Source: Flavobacterium sp. (lineage in GTDB: Bacteria > Bacteroidota > Bacteroidia > Flavobacteriales > Flavobacteriaceae). From it: a stretch of DNA of 56,209 nucleotides. The translations under genes and the position numbers were made by a program. Positions 7,469 to 17,608 of this stretch are shown here, one piece after another (within the stretch, counting starts at the first letter, position 1; each line of letters begins with the position of its first letter). The DNA lies in the NCBI GenBank assembly GCA_026390995.1, contig JAPLEX010000076.1, positions 1 to 56,209 of the forward strand, given 5' to 3'. The notes under the pieces were generated by a model, which worked only from the letters and a program-made list of their open reading frames with translations, was not told the origin of the DNA and searched no databases.

Positions 7469-9298
7469 ATGACAAACTTCAAAAAAATTATTCCTTATAT
7501 ACTTCCATATAAAAAGTATGCCTACCTGAATATCTTTTTTAATATTCTATATGCACTTTTCAGTACGCTCTCGTTTGTGGCCTTAATCCCGATGATTCAG
7601 GTGTTGTTTGACCAAACCAAACGCAATACGGTATTGCCGGTATTTCAGGGGATCGGAACAGTCAAACAATTTTTAGAAGATTACCTGAGTTATTTTATTA
7701 CTACAACTACGGACACCAATGGGGTGGGTTATACTTTATCGATTATGGTAGCCGTGATCATTAGCATATTTTTACTGAAAAACTTGAGCGATTACTTTGC
7801 TTTGTTTTTTATCACTTTTTTGCGCAATGGCGTACTAAAAGATATGCGCAACGCCATGTATACCAAAACCATGGAATTACCAATTTCGTATTATTCAGAA
7901 AAACGCAAAGGGGATACGATCTCTAGAATTTCGAATGATGTAAACGAAGTACAATCGTCATTTTTGTCGCTACTGGAACTCATTGTGAAAGAGCCATTGA
8001 CCATTGTATTTACAATTGTGACCATGTTTAGCATAAGCGCCAAACTCACGATTTTTGTCTTTATTTTCATCCCGGTTTCGGGTTATATTATTTCGTTGAT
8101 TGGCAAACAACTCAAAAAACAATCGACCAAAGCCCAGCAAGAACAGGGTACGTTTTTGTCTACCATAGAAGAGACCTTGGGTGGCTTAAAAGTGGTGAAA
8201 GGCTACAACAGAGAAACTTATTTCACCCAAAAATTCCAAGCTTCTACCCAACGCTTTTTTCAGTTATCCAATTCTATTGGCAACCGCCAAAACTTAGCAT
8301 CGCCGGTGAGTGAATTTATGGGCATTATGGTCATTGCCATTCTATTGTGGTATGGCGGACATATGGTTTTGATTGAAAAAACCTTGAACGGAGCGGCTTT
8401 TATTGCCTATATGGGATTGGCCTACAACATTTTGACACCAGCCAAATCGATCTCAAAAGCGTCGTATAACATCAAAAAAGGAACCGCTGCCGCAGAGCGC
8501 ATTTTGGAAATTTTAGATCAAGACAACCCGATAAAAGACGGTCCAAACGCACAAGAAAAAAATAGCTTTGATCAGCAAATTGAATTAAAAGACGTTTCGT
8601 TTTGCTACGATACTGAACCGGTTTTAAAACAATTTTCTTTGTTTATTCCCAAAGGAAAAACGGTTGCCTTAGTTGGGCAATCGGGCAGCGGAAAAAGTAC
8701 CATTGCCAATTTGTTGACCCGTTTTTACGACATCAACCAAGGTTCAATTACCATAGACGGTATTGCAATCAAAGACTTGAAATTGCAATCCTTACGTGGC
8801 ATGTTGGGCTTAGTCACTCAGGATAGTATTTTGTTTAATGACACCATCAAAGAAAACATCTCCTTAGGCAAACTCGACGCTACGGATGAAGAAATTATTG
8901 AAGCACTCAAAATTGCCAACGCCTACGAATTTGTGAAAGATTTGCCTTTAGGGATTTACACCAACATTGGTGACAGCGGCAACAAATTGTCAGGTGGACA
9001 AAAACAACGCTTGAGTATAGCCCGAGCAGTCTTGAAAAATCCACCGATCATGATTTTGGATGAAGCGACTTCAGCCTTGGATACCGAAAGCGAAAAATTG
9101 GTGCAAGTGGCTCTAGAAAACATGATGCAAAACCGAACCTCAGTAGTGATTGCGCATCGTTTGTCTACCATCCAAAAGGCCGATTTGATTGTGGTGATGC
9201 ACAAAGGAGAAATTGTAGAGCAAGGTACCCACGACCAATTGATGCAAGCCAACGGCACCTACTACAAATTGGTAAACATGCAGTCGTTTGAAAGTTAA
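7469..9298 (+). CDS. ABC transporter, fused permease and ATPase (MsbA-like)
   Basis: A 609-aa half-transporter that works as a homodimer in the inner membrane. The N-terminal type I exporter domain has six membrane helices (about 15-330). The ATPase domain (about 365-609) shows Walker A GQSGSGKST, the Q-loop LVTQDS, signature LSGGQKQRLSIARA, Walker B IMILDEATSALD and the H-loop IAHRLST. MsbA-type lipid flipping is plausible in Bacteroidota, but drug or peptide export cannot be excluded. It follows the truncated phosphoglucomutase by 56 bp and converges on the TonB receptor gene, with stop codons 1 bp apart. Confidence 0.92.
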   Translation: MTNFKKIIPYILPYKKYAYLNIFFNILYALFSTLSFVALIPMIQVLFDQTKRNTVLPVFQGIGTVKQFLEDYLSYFITTTTDTNGVGYTLSIMVAVIISIFLLKNLSDYFALFFITFLRNGVLKDMRNAMYTKTMELPISYYSEKRKGDTISRISNDVNEVQSSFLSLLELIVKEPLTIVFTIVTMFSISAKLTIFVFIFIPVSGYIISLIGKQLKKQSTKAQQEQGTFLSTIEETLGGLKVVKGYNRETYFTQKFQASTQRFFQLSNSIGNRQNLASPVSEFMGIMVIAILLWYGGHMVLIEKTLNGAAFIAYMGLAYNILTPAKSISKASYNIKKGTAAAERILEILDQDNPIKDGPNAQEKNSFDQQIELKDVSFCYDTEPVLKQFSLFIPKGKTVALVGQSGSGKSTIANLLTRFYDINQGSITIDGIAIKDLKLQSLRGMLGLVTQDSILFNDTIKENISLGKLDATDEEIIEALKIANAYEFVKDLPLGIYTNIGDSGNKLSGGQKQRLSIARAVLKNPPIMILDEATSALDTESEKLVQVALENMMQNRTSVVIAHRLSTIQKADLIVVMHKGEIVEQGTHDQLMQANGTYYKLVNMQSFES

Positions 9299-9299
9299 T

Positions 9300-11765
9300 C
9301 TATAAACGCACAGATAATTTCAGGTTAAACACCCGGGTAGTCAAATAATTTGGCACTGCATATTGACTTTTGGTATACACATCCCGAACCCACGTATTGG
9401 TTATTGTATTTTGGTTATTGAACATATTGAAGATTTCAAAACCTACGGCTAAATCAGTGAATTTTCGTAGCCAATGCCCTTCTCGTCTATCCTTGTTTTT
9501 CTCTGTAAACACGTACGAAAATCCAACATCAGCACGGCGGTAATCGCGTAATCGATTTTGGTATTGATATGGATCCGCATAGGAAGGTGAACCACCAGGT
9601 AATCCGGTATTGTAAACAATATTCAAATACACTTTTAAACTAGGAATATTGGGCATGTAATCTTGAAACAAGATTCCAAATTTGAGGCGTTGGTCGGTGG
9701 GTCGTGAAATATAACCCCGATTGTCTATGTTTTCTTCGGTTTTTAAGTAACCAAAGCTCAACCAAGATTCGGTGCCCGGAACAAACTCTCCGTTGAGTCG
9801 CACGTCAAGACCTTGGGCAAAAGCAACTGCGGTATTGCTGGCTGCATAACGAATGCGGACGTTTTCGAGCGTATAGGGATTGACATCAGTGAGCGATTTA
9901 TAATAGGCCTCGGTAACCATTTTAAACGGTCGATTCCACATCTTGAAACTGTAATCGTTGCTGATCACAAAATGAATGGATTTTTGCGCCTTGACATTAG
10001 GCAAAACTACACCCAAAGAATCGCGTAGCTCTCTATAAAAAGGAGGTTGATAATAGTACCCTCCCGAAACGCGGAAGATCATGTCCCGATTCCAATCGGG
10101 TTTGATGGCAAACTGAGCACGAGGACTCACTACGGTTTGTGTAATTCCTGCAGTTGGCGCTCCAGTAACCTGCCATTGGTGCATTCGCACACCAGCATTA
10201 TAGGAAACTTCACTGGATCCTAATTTTGATTTTAGACTCCATTGGGCATAGCCTGAGAATCGATTAATGTTGATGAAATTTTTGGCTCGCACATTATTAA
10301 ATGGAACCAATGGACCAATATAGGGGGTGTAGGGTTGGTTGTTGGAAGGAATATCCAAGTCACGTGGATTCAAAGAAAATCCAGCCGAATCAATTACTTC
10401 CCATTCGATGATGCGGTCCCGAATGTCTTCTCGGGTGTATTTAAAACCCCATTCAATTTGGTGTTTTTTGATGTCGTGAAATCCTTTTACCTCGGCATTA
10501 ACAATTAAGGCATCCAGGTCGTTGCGGGCGTGGTTGAGTTGTGAACCAATGGCTCGGCTGTAGGTTACATCGCCAAAGGTTTCTGAGCCAATGTTGCTGT
10601 CAATTTCACCCAAGGCGTAAGCCGCATCAATATCAAAATATTCTTGTTCTAAAGTATGGTAGGCCGACCCAATGAGTTTCAAGGTGAAATTGTCGCTGGC
10701 GTTGAAGGTGGTTTTTAAGGCACCAAAATAGGTTTCGTATTTATCTTTTTCTTGCCCTTCGTAAAAGATGAGCAAGGCAATAGGATCAGAAAGTGTGCCA
10801 AAATTGGTTTGACGAAGTAAGGGTTGGTAATTGTATTTGTTTTGCGCTACATTGCCTAAAAAACTAAATTGCCACTTGGCTGAAGGGGTGAAATTGATAT
10901 TGGTTTGCACATCGGCAAAGGTTGGTCTAAAATTGGTAGACGTTTCTTGGCTGTTTACCAACAAACTGTTGTCCCGGTAACGAATTCCTGCTAATCCCGA
11001 CCATTTTTTATTTTTGGAAACGGCGTCAACAGCCAAACTACCACCCAAATAACTCATTTCTGTTGCGAGTCCAAAACGAGATGGCTTTCGATAGGTAATA
11101 TCTAAAACAGAGGATAATTTATCTCCGTATTTGGCTTGGAAGCCACCGGCAGAAAAATCGACATTTTGCACTAAATCAGTGTTGGTGAAACTCAATCCTT
11201 CTTGCTGCCCCGAACGAATGAGAAACGGACGATAAATTTCGACCTCGTTGACGTAGACTAAATTTTCATCATAATTTCCGCCGCGCACTGAATATTGCGT
11301 GCTCAATTCGTTATTGGAATTTACACCCGGTAAGGTTTTGATAATGTTCTCAATTCCGGCATTGGCTCCCGGTATTTTTCGGATTACTTCGGGATCAATT
11401 ACGGTAATGCCTTGAATGCGTTTGCGATTGCCCGCAGTAACCGTTACTTCGCCCAAACTTTCGGCTTTGTCGCTGAGTTGCGGATTGAATTCGTAATCTT
11501 CGTTGGGTTTTAACTCTAGAGAAACCGTGTATTTTTTTAAGGTAACATGGGTGAAAATCACCTGTATTTTTTTATTGGCTGGAACCACCAATTGGTAAAA
11601 CCCATTTCCGTTTGATTTGGTGCTTTTATCGGCAGCCGTTACATTGACTTCACTAATAGCTTCCCCATTTTCACTGAGTATAACCCCTTTGATTCGGGCG
11701 TTTTGAGCAAAACTTAGTTGGCAACAAAAAAAAAGTAAAAACAGCAGGGATTTATAGGTATTCAA
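9300..11765 (-). CDS. TonB-dependent receptor with carboxypeptidase-like regulatory domain
   Basis: An 821-aa outer-membrane receptor. It has a signal peptide (cleavage after SFAQ, about residue 21), a carboxypeptidase-like beta-sandwich (about 23-105, RIKGVILSENGEAISEVNVT), a plug domain (about 115-225, with IENIIKTLPGVNSNNELSTQ and YSVRGGNYDENLVYVN) and a beta-barrel ending in LKLSVRL with the usual aromatic/hydrophobic last strand. The substrate cannot be named. It lies 3 bp downstream of the M23 peptidase gene and is probably co-transcribed with it. Confidence 0.93.
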   Translation of the reverse strand: MNTYKSLLFLLFFCCQLSFAQNARIKGVILSENGEAISEVNVTAADKSTKSNGNGFYQLVVPANKKIQVIFTHVTLKKYTVSLELKPNEDYEFNPQLSDKAESLGEVTVTAGNRKRIQGITVIDPEVIRKIPGANAGIENIIKTLPGVNSNNELSTQYSVRGGNYDENLVYVNEVEIYRPFLIRSGQQEGLSFTNTDLVQNVDFSAGGFQAKYGDKLSSVLDITYRKPSRFGLATEMSYLGGSLAVDAVSKNKKWSGLAGIRYRDNSLLVNSQETSTNFRPTFADVQTNINFTPSAKWQFSFLGNVAQNKYNYQPLLRQTNFGTLSDPIALLIFYEGQEKDKYETYFGALKTTFNASDNFTLKLIGSAYHTLEQEYFDIDAAYALGEIDSNIGSETFGDVTYSRAIGSQLNHARNDLDALIVNAEVKGFHDIKKHQIEWGFKYTREDIRDRIIEWEVIDSAGFSLNPRDLDIPSNNQPYTPYIGPLVPFNNVRAKNFININRFSGYAQWSLKSKLGSSEVSYNAGVRMHQWQVTGAPTAGITQTVVSPRAQFAIKPDWNRDMIFRVSGGYYYQPPFYRELRDSLGVVLPNVKAQKSIHFVISNDYSFKMWNRPFKMVTEAYYKSLTDVNPYTLENVRIRYAASNTAVAFAQGLDVRLNGEFVPGTESWLSFGYLKTEENIDNRGYISRPTDQRLKFGILFQDYMPNIPSLKVYLNIVYNTGLPGGSPSYADPYQYQNRLRDYRRADVGFSYVFTEKNKDRREGHWLRKFTDLAVGFEIFNMFNNQNTITNTWVRDVYTKSQYAVPNYLTTRVFNLKLSVRL

Positions 11766-11768
11766 CGG

Positions 11769-13466
11769 CTAGGGTTTATTTTTTTGACTTCTAAAAAATG
11801 TGGTTTCAAAGATAGCAGAATTTCCTACATGATCGGTTACGATCAGCTTTAATTCGTTTTTCCCTTCGAGCAAAAAAGCGGGATCAAATTGGTGAATCAA
11901 CTGATCGGATTTGTAATCGTACTCAAACAAAACCCATTGGGAATTGAGATAGCCCATATAACTTTTGATGCCCGAACCTGCATCGGTGATTTCAAAATTT
12001 AACTGTGTTTCGTTACTCATCCATCGTCCTTCAAGTGGTTTTGGTAACTTTATGGTGGGTGCAATGGTATCGGTTTGAATTACATAGGTGCCTAATTTTT
12101 TGACGTAGCTTTTGTAGGTATTTTTAGTAAATTTTGTAGGCGAATAGATCGTGTTTCCTTTCTCGATCAAAGCGAAATAGGTCTTTTCGGGATAGTTGCG
12201 CAAACTGTCTACATAACTCAACTGAAAATTGGCATGCGCAGGCACAAGGTCTTCGTGCAATTGCAAGGTATCTTGGGTGGCCTTTATGCGCAAGTGAAAA
12301 TCGTCATAAAAGGTCTTGGCGGGAAAAAAAACAGTAAAATTTCCTTGTTCAACAATCGCATCTTGGTTGGCTTTTACTCGGTAGTTGGAATCGATTTGTG
12401 GCGCCGGAATAACTACCGAATCTTTTGCGTATTCTATTGGGATTTGAATACTCGTGGTATTTGCATTAAAATCAGACACTTCAATACGAGCCACTTGATT
12501 GACATTGGGCAAAGGCATGTAAATTCCAAGCGAATTATCCGTGTGCAACAAACTCCAATCGTTGGGGTTGGTTTGAAATAATTTTTGAACCCGTTGTTTG
12601 GTTTTTTTGTAGCGAACGTAATCGAGTAACGCATTTACATAACGGGTTTCTGCAAACGCAAAGTCATCAAATTGATAGCCAAAATTGGGTGATCCATTGC
12701 GGTAGCTTTGTACTTTGTAAATGCCATTGGCGTTATACGAAACATCGTCGTAATCCTGTGCCGTGATGCCAAAACCAACCGAACCATGCACCCGCACATT
12801 TTCAGAAATAAAGGTGCCGTCTTTTTGTAAAGACAGATGTAAAACAATCGGGATATTGGATTGATTTACGGAGCTTTTGGGTGTGATTGGGTAGGCCAAT
12901 ACACTTGTCACGAAGGGCTTTTTGGTGTCCTTGAGTAATTTGTCAAATCCGAAAAACAAGGGATTGATGATGTTTTCTGTATTGGAATCACGAAATTCAA
13001 AATGCAAATGAGGGCCTTCTGAACCTCCTGTATTTCCCGACCAAGCAATGGTGTCTCCTTGTTTTACTGGCAACTCTTTGGCCAGCGGAAACTGTTCTAT
13101 TTCGAAGGATTTTTGGTCGTATTGTGTGTGTTTTATGTAGGATTCGATAGCTCCATTCGCTTTTTGCAAATGGCCGTATACAGTAGTGTACCCATTGGGA
13201 TGTGTGATATAGATTGCTTTGCCATAGCCAAAAGTGGAAATTTTAATTCTAGATACGTAGCCGGAGGCAGCCGCCAAAACAGGCAAGCCTTCTTTTTGGT
13301 TGGTTTTGTAATCTAAACCCGAATGAAAATGATTGTTTCTCAACTCCCCAAAGTTACCCGACAACTGCATGGGAATTGACAAAGGCGACGTGAAATAGTC
13401 GGTTGGGTAATTGGTTTGTGCAAAAAAAGGCGTGCAAAAAAATAACAGGATTCGTACAAATTTCAT
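11769..13466 (-). CDS. M23 family metallopeptidase (LytM-type)
   Basis: A 565-aa secreted or periplasmic protein with a signal peptide (1-16). Its N-terminal M23 domain carries zinc ligands in NHFHSGLDYKT (HxxxD) and GPHLHFEFRD (HxH), so the catalytic set is complete. The remaining 370 residues are beta-rich with no family I recognise. M23 enzymes cut peptidoglycan cross-links, which would fit envelope remodelling around the TonB receptor encoded 3 bp downstream. No sign of damage. Confidence 0.9.
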   Translation of the reverse strand: MKFVRILLFFCTPFFAQTNYPTDYFTSPLSIPMQLSGNFGELRNNHFHSGLDYKTNQKEGLPVLAAASGYVSRIKISTFGYGKAIYITHPNGYTTVYGHLQKANGAIESYIKHTQYDQKSFEIEQFPLAKELPVKQGDTIAWSGNTGGSEGPHLHFEFRDSNTENIINPLFFGFDKLLKDTKKPFVTSVLAYPITPKSSVNQSNIPIVLHLSLQKDGTFISENVRVHGSVGFGITAQDYDDVSYNANGIYKVQSYRNGSPNFGYQFDDFAFAETRYVNALLDYVRYKKTKQRVQKLFQTNPNDWSLLHTDNSLGIYMPLPNVNQVARIEVSDFNANTTSIQIPIEYAKDSVVIPAPQIDSNYRVKANQDAIVEQGNFTVFFPAKTFYDDFHLRIKATQDTLQLHEDLVPAHANFQLSYVDSLRNYPEKTYFALIEKGNTIYSPTKFTKNTYKSYVKKLGTYVIQTDTIAPTIKLPKPLEGRWMSNETQLNFEITDAGSGIKSYMGYLNSQWVLFEYDYKSDQLIHQFDPAFLLEGKNELKLIVTDHVGNSAIFETTFFRSQKNKP

Positions 13467-13592
13467 GGATAAAGCTTTGCGCTAAGGTAAAAAAAATATA
13501 GAAAAGAGAAGTGTTTTTAATCAGTTGTAAACGGTTGATTTCGTGTGTAATACCAGTTTACTTCTTGAATTATTTTTTTTTTACTAAAAGTA

Positions 13593-13623
13593 TTGGCATA
13601 ATTCATTTGTAATGTTAACTTTG
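13593..13623 (+). promoter_or_regulatory. Promoter of the zapB-like/zapA operon
   Basis: TTG (13593-13595), a 20-nt spacer and TAACTTTG (13616-13623) match the Bacteroidota -33/-7 consensus. Transcription would start near 13629, 24 nt before the first start codon. Confidence 0.6.
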
Positions 13624-13652
13624 TGGAAATAAGTAAGGAATAGGATTTTCAG

Positions 13653-13943
13653 ATGAGTGAAATTGTAGAAATTATTGATACTCTTGAAGGTAGACTAAAA
13701 AAACTAGTAGAAAAAATAGACTTTTTAGAAAAAACCGCTACCCAATTGACCGTCGATTTGCAAAAATCTACACAAACCATTCAAACCCAATCGGAGGAAA
13801 TGGAGCGCTTGAAAAAGCAATATGACACCCTGAAAATCGCCAATTCATTACTTGGCAGTGAAGAAAATAAAAGAGAAACCAAGCTGAAAATAAATTCATT
13901 AATTCGTGAAATTGATTACTGCATAGCGCAGCTAGCAGAGTAA
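13653..13943 (+). CDS. Small coiled-coil protein, ZapB-like
   Basis: A 96-aa protein that is almost entirely alpha-helical with heptad spacing (about 5-75), no cysteine and no membrane segment. It sits 6 bp before zapA and shares its promoter. Flavobacterial zapA genes commonly have such a partner, which suggests a division-ring accessory role like ZapB. This rests on context and coiled-coil character, not on a clear sequence match. Confidence 0.75.
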   Translation: MSEIVEIIDTLEGRLKKLVEKIDFLEKTATQLTVDLQKSTQTIQTQSEEMERLKKQYDTLKIANSLLGSEENKRETKLKINSLIREIDYCIAQLAE

Positions 13944-13949
13944 AACAGG

Positions 13950-14252
13950 ATGAACGAAAAGCTAAAAATCAAATTATCAATTGCCGATCGCGTCTATCCC
14001 CTCACGGTAGAGATGTCGCAGGAAGAAGGGTTGCGAAGCGCTTGCAAAAAAATTGAGAGCATGATTAAGCAGTTTGAAGAAAATTACGCCGTACGAGACA
14101 AACAAGATGTATTGGCCATGTGTGCCTTGCAGTTTGCCTCACAAGTAGAGCAAAAACAACAAGAAACTTCGATTGATGGCACGGACACCATTGAACGAAT
14201 TAAAAAATTGAATGATTTTGTGGCTCAGTATCTCGACAAAAAAGACTGGTAA
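13950..14252 (+). CDS. zapA: Cell division protein ZapA
   Basis: A 100-aa protein expected to bind and bundle FtsZ filaments at mid-cell. The N-terminal half (KLKIKLSIADRVYPLTVEM) gives the ZapA beta-hairpin, and the C-terminal half is a dimerising helix. Length fits the family. It is the second gene of the operon and is followed by the 6S RNA, an order also known from proteobacteria where 6S RNA lies next to zapA. Confidence 0.85.
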   Translation: MNEKLKIKLSIADRVYPLTVEMSQEEGLRSACKKIESMIKQFEENYAVRDKQDVLAMCALQFASQVEQKQQETSIDGTDTIERIKKLNDFVAQYLDKKDW

Positions 14253-14300
14253 TTCGGTCTCTATTTATACAATTACGTTCTTAACATAGACTAAAATACT

Positions 14301-14463
14301 GCCTACATTAGTTATTTTTTGGTAAACTCAACGCTAACAATTTAGAATGAGCCTATCGTCGCTACTAAAGCATGCCCCGCCTCGGCGAGGAAACTTGAAC
14401 AGTGAGTACGCTCAAAACTTGTCATTTCGAGTTTATACATTACACCTAATGTAGGCTTTTTTT
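14301..14463 (+). ncRNA. ssrS: 6S RNA
   Basis: The 231-bp gap between zapA and rny holds a perfect 11-bp closing stem, GCCTACATTAG (14301-14311) with CTAATGTAGGC (14446-14456), followed by seven T. The enclosed 134 nt can form a long, interrupted hairpin with an internal GC-rich hairpin (CCTC-ggc-GAGG near 14382-14392). Size, closing stem, T-run and position after zapA fit 6S RNA, which binds the RNA polymerase holoenzyme as an open-promoter mimic. A covariance-model search would settle it. Confidence 0.72.
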
Positions 14464-14484
14464 ATATAAATCAATAAATTAAAC

Positions 14485-16047
14485 ATGGACATTTTAACAA
14501 TACTTATTTCGGGAATTGCAGGAATCGCTGGAGGATTTTCAGTAGCCAAAGTGCTAGAGAAAAACAACGTTTCCAACCTCATTAAAAGTGCCAAAAAGGA
14601 CGCCGCTTCGATATTGAAAGACGCCAACTTGGAAGCCGAAAACATCAAAAAAGACAAAATTCTTCAAGCCAAAGAGCGATTTATCGAATTGAAAGCCGAG
14701 CACGAAGAAGTAATCCTAGCTCGTGACCGCAAAGTGAACGAAGTAGAGAAACGCACGCGGGACAAAGAGTCTCAGATCTCGAATGAATTGGCCAAAGCCA
14801 AAAAAATTAACGACGATTACGAGGCAAAAACTACCGAATACCAAACCAAATTAGAACAGCTCGAGAAAAAACAACAAGAGGTAGACCGCATGCACAAAAG
14901 CCAATTGAATCAATTGGAAGTGATCTCTGGTTTATCGGCTGAAGATGCGCGTGATCAACTGATTGAAGGCTTGAAAGCTGAGGCTAAAACCAAGGCCATG
15001 GCGCAAATTCAAGACACCATTGAAGAAGCTAAATTGACCGCCCAACAAGAAGCCAAGAAAATCATCATCAACACCATACAACGCATCGGAACCGAAGAAG
15101 CGGTAGAAAATTGCGTTTCGGTATTCAACATCGAATCCGATGACGTAAAAGGACGCATCATTGGGCGTGAAGGTCGAAACATTCGTGCCTTAGAAGCGGC
15201 TACCGGCGTAGAAATCATTGTAGACGATACCCCAGAAGCCATTATCCTTTCTTGTTTTGACCCGGTGCGAAGAGAAATTGCCCGTTTGGCTTTACACAAA
15301 TTGGTTACCGACGGGCGTATTCACCCCGCTCGTATTGAAGAAGTGGTGGCTAAAACTGCCAAACAAATTGAGGACGAAATCATTGAAGTAGGTAAACGTA
15401 CCGTAATCGACTTAGGCATTCACGGCTTACATCCTGAATTGATCAAAGTAGTTGGACGCATGAAATACCGTTCATCTTACGGACAAAACTTGTTGCAACA
15501 CTCGCGTGAAGTATCCAAATTGTGTGGTTTGATGGCAGCCGAATTGGGCTTGAATGTAAAACTAGCCAAACGCGCCGGATTATTGCACGATATCGGAAAA
15601 GTGCCCGATACCGAAAGTGACTTGCCACACGCACTATTGGGTATGCAATGGGCCGAGAAATATGGCGAAAAAGAAGAAGTGTGTAACGCAATTGGAGCGC
15701 ACCACGACGAAATTGAAATGAAATCGTTGTTGTCACCCATTATTCAGGTCTGTGATGCCATTTCGGGAGCACGTCCGGGTGCGAGACGCCAAGTATTGGA
15801 TTCGTACATTCAACGTTTGAAAGATTTGGAAGAAGTGGCCTACGGATTTAGTGGTGTAAAAAACGCCTATGCGATACAAGCCGGTAGAGAATTACGTGTA
15901 ATTGTGGAGAGCGAAAAAGTATCAGATGACAATGCCGCTTCCCTATCGTTTGAAATCTCACAAAAAATTCAAACCGAAATGACCTATCCAGGTCAAGTGA
16001 AAGTAACGGTGATACGCGAAACACGTGCCGTGAATATTGCAAAATAA
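14485..16047 (+). CDS. rny: Ribonuclease Y
   Basis: A 520-aa membrane-anchored endoribonuclease that starts mRNA decay. It has an N-terminal membrane helix (about 3-22), a long charged coiled coil (about 30-200), a KH RNA-binding domain ([19 protein letters not shown], about 213-231) and an HD domain with the metal-binding [10 protein letters not shown] (about 368-377). The C-terminus [13 protein letters not shown] is typical. Length equals the family standard. A strong terminator follows at 16071-16098. Confidence 0.96.
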   Translation: MDILTILISGIAGIAGGFSVAKVLEKNNVSNLIKSAKKDAASILKDANLEAENIKKDKILQAKERFIELKAEHEEVILARDRKVNEVEKRTRDKESQISNELAKAKKINDDYEAKTTEYQTKLEQLEKKQQEVDRMHKSQLNQLEVISGLSAEDARDQLIEGLKAEAKTKAMAQIQDTIEEAKLTAQQEAKKIIINTIQRIGTEEAVENCVSVFNIESDDVKGRIIGREGRNIRALEAATGVEIIVDDTPEAIILSCFDPVRREIARLALHKLVTDGRIHPARIEEVVAKTAKQIEDEIIEVGKRTVIDLGIHGLHPELIKVVGRMKYRSSYGQNLLQHSREVSKLCGLMAAELGLNVKLAKRAGLLHDIGKVPDTESDLPHALLGMQWAEKYGEKEEVCNAIGAHHDEIEMKSLLSPIIQVCDAISGARPGARRQVLDSYIQRLKDLEEVAYGFSGVKNAYAIQAGRELRVIVESEKVSDDNAASLSFEISQKIQTEMTYPGQVKVTVIRETRAVNIAK

Positions 16048-16070
16048 TATACTTTATACTATACGAACGC

Positions 16071-16098
16071 AAAAGACCCTTTTCAGGGTCTTTTTTTT
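16071..16098 (+). terminator. Rho-independent terminator of rny
   Basis: AAAAGACCCT (16071-16080) pairs with AGGGTCTTTT (16085-16094) around a TTTC loop, followed by further T residues. The A-rich 5' side makes it usable from both strands. Confidence 0.85.
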
Positions 16099-16100
16099 GT

Positions 16101-16565
16101 TTAATTCAATTGATAAAGCAAGCCCAATATCAATTGTCGAGTTTGAGATTCTTGCGCAAATAAAAAGGAATAATGTGTATCTATAGAAAGGTGATCATTG
16201 AGTTCGTATGAACCACCAAGGGTATATCCAAAACAGGTATTCTCAGTTTTGTCAGAATCTAAACTAAAATCCAAGGCCGGTCCGCCTATCAAATATACTT
16301 TTTCGGCCAAGGCAAATTTGGAACACAAAGGGACGTATATACTGCTCTGTGAATCGCCTTCGGTGCTTGCCATTGTGTAATTAACACTGGTTAGAAAATG
16401 AATAAATTGGTATTGCATGCCCACATACAAGCCATTGGCTTTGGATGATACCTCTTGAACTGAAATGGATTTGTTTAGCAAGCCAGCCCGAACAGAAAAC
16501 GCGTGATCTTGCGCTTGTGCTGCAGTAATGAGAAGAAAAGTAAAAAAAACAAATAGGCGTTTCAT
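16101..16565 (-). CDS. Small outer-membrane beta-barrel protein
   Basis: A 154-aa protein with a signal peptide (MKRLFVFFTFLLITAAQAQ). The mature part consists of alternating hydrophobic strands and ends in QLILGLLYQLN, as small 8-strand barrels do. It resembles the porin-family proteins encoded at 17609 and 26616 in length and strand pattern but is only distantly similar. No function can be assigned. It converges on rny and shares the bidirectional terminator. Confidence 0.7.
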   Translation of the reverse strand: MKRLFVFFTFLLITAAQAQDHAFSVRAGLLNKSISVQEVSSKANGLYVGMQYQFIHFLTSVNYTMASTEGDSQSSIYVPLCSKFALAEKVYLIGGPALDFSLDSDKTENTCFGYTLGGSYELNDHLSIDTHYSFLFAQESQTRQLILGLLYQLN

Positions 16566-16636
16566 AAAGTGGGTTTATAAAATAAAGCGGCAAATATAGC
16601 TGTATACCGCACTAATCTATAAACTATAGTCTAAAA

Positions 16637-17530
16637 TTACTTGCGCGGATGAAATTTGTGCAGCACCTGCGTGAGGTGTTTTCGGTCTAAATGCACATAA
16701 ATTTCGGTGGTGGTGATGGATTCGTGACCCAACAGCAGCTGAATAGAACGCAAGTCGGCACCGTTTTCTAACAAATGCGTCGCAAACGAATGGCGCAAAG
16801 TGTGCGGACTAATTGTTTTGTTTAATTTGATTTCTTCGGCCAATGATTTGATAATGGTGAACACCATGGCGCGAGAGAGTTTTCGGCCTCTTCGATTTAG
16901 AAAAAGTGTGTCTTCGTGGCTCTTTTGAATGGGCAAATGGCTGCGTTTTTGTTGGTAAAACTGGATGTATTTTTGGGTAGTGGGACCAATAGGCACAAAG
17001 CGTTGTTTATTCCCTTTTCCGGTTACTTTGATGAATCCTTCGTCAAAAAACAAATCGGATAGTTTGAGTTCGACCAATTCAGATACCCGCAAGCCACAGC
17101 CGTAGAGTGTTTCTATCATGGCACGGTTGCGTTCGCCTTCGGGTTTGGACAAATCAATCGCGGCAATTAAAGCATCAATTTCAGAAACGGCTAGGGTATC
17201 TGGTAATTTTCGGCCGATGCGCGGCGCTTCAATGAGTTCCATGGGATTATCGGCCCGGTAATCTTCAAAAATTAAATAACTAAAAAAACTCTTCAAGCCC
17301 GAAATGATGCGCGATTGCGAACGCGGATTGACTTCTGTAGAGATCGCGTAAATAAACTGTTGGACTTGTTCTTCCGAAATCTTGATGGGTGAAATCTCCA
17401 TTTGATGTTCTTCCAAATAGGCAATCAACCGCTCGATATCGAAGGTGTAATTGTCAATGGTGTTTTTTGACAAACCCCGTTCGATGCGCATATAGGATTG
17501 AAAATGCTTGAGTAACGTTGTCCAGTTCAT
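16637..17530 (-). CDS. xerD: Site-specific tyrosine recombinase XerD
   Basis: A 297-aa recombinase acting at dif to resolve chromosome dimers with a partner. The N-terminal SAM-like domain (FQSYMRIERGLSKNTIDNY) and the catalytic domain are complete: Arg in YGCGLRVSELVEL, Lys in VTGKGNKQRFVPIG, HxxR in SPHTLRHSFATHLLENG, His in LLGHESITTTEIY and the nucleophile Tyr in the same motif. The ATG at 17530 gives the standard length; the longer reading to 17596 adds an unrelated 22 residues and is rejected. In related genomes xerD often lies next to aroQ (from memory); here 10.7 kb separates them. Confidence 0.9.
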   Translation of the reverse strand: MNWTTLLKHFQSYMRIERGLSKNTIDNYTFDIERLIAYLEEHQMEISPIKISEEQVQQFIYAISTEVNPRSQSRIISGLKSFFSYLIFEDYRADNPMELIEAPRIGRKLPDTLAVSEIDALIAAIDLSKPEGERNRAMIETLYGCGLRVSELVELKLSDLFFDEGFIKVTGKGNKQRFVPIGPTTQKYIQFYQQKRSHLPIQKSHEDTLFLNRRGRKLSRAMVFTIIKSLAEEIKLNKTISPHTLRHSFATHLLENGADLRSIQLLLGHESITTTEIYVHLDRKHLTQVLHKFHPRK

Positions 17531-17560
17531 TGACGCAAAGTAACAGTAAAATATAGACAT

Positions 17561-17584
17561 AAAAAAAGCCCCGATTAAGGGGCT
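17561..17584 (-). terminator. Terminator downstream of the 17609 barrel gene
   Basis: Stem AGCCCC/GGGGCT (17567-17572 and 17579-17584) with loop GATTAA, followed on the minus strand by seven T. Confidence 0.75.
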
Positions 17585-17608
17585 CCTAACAAACATTATT
17601 TATGCTAA

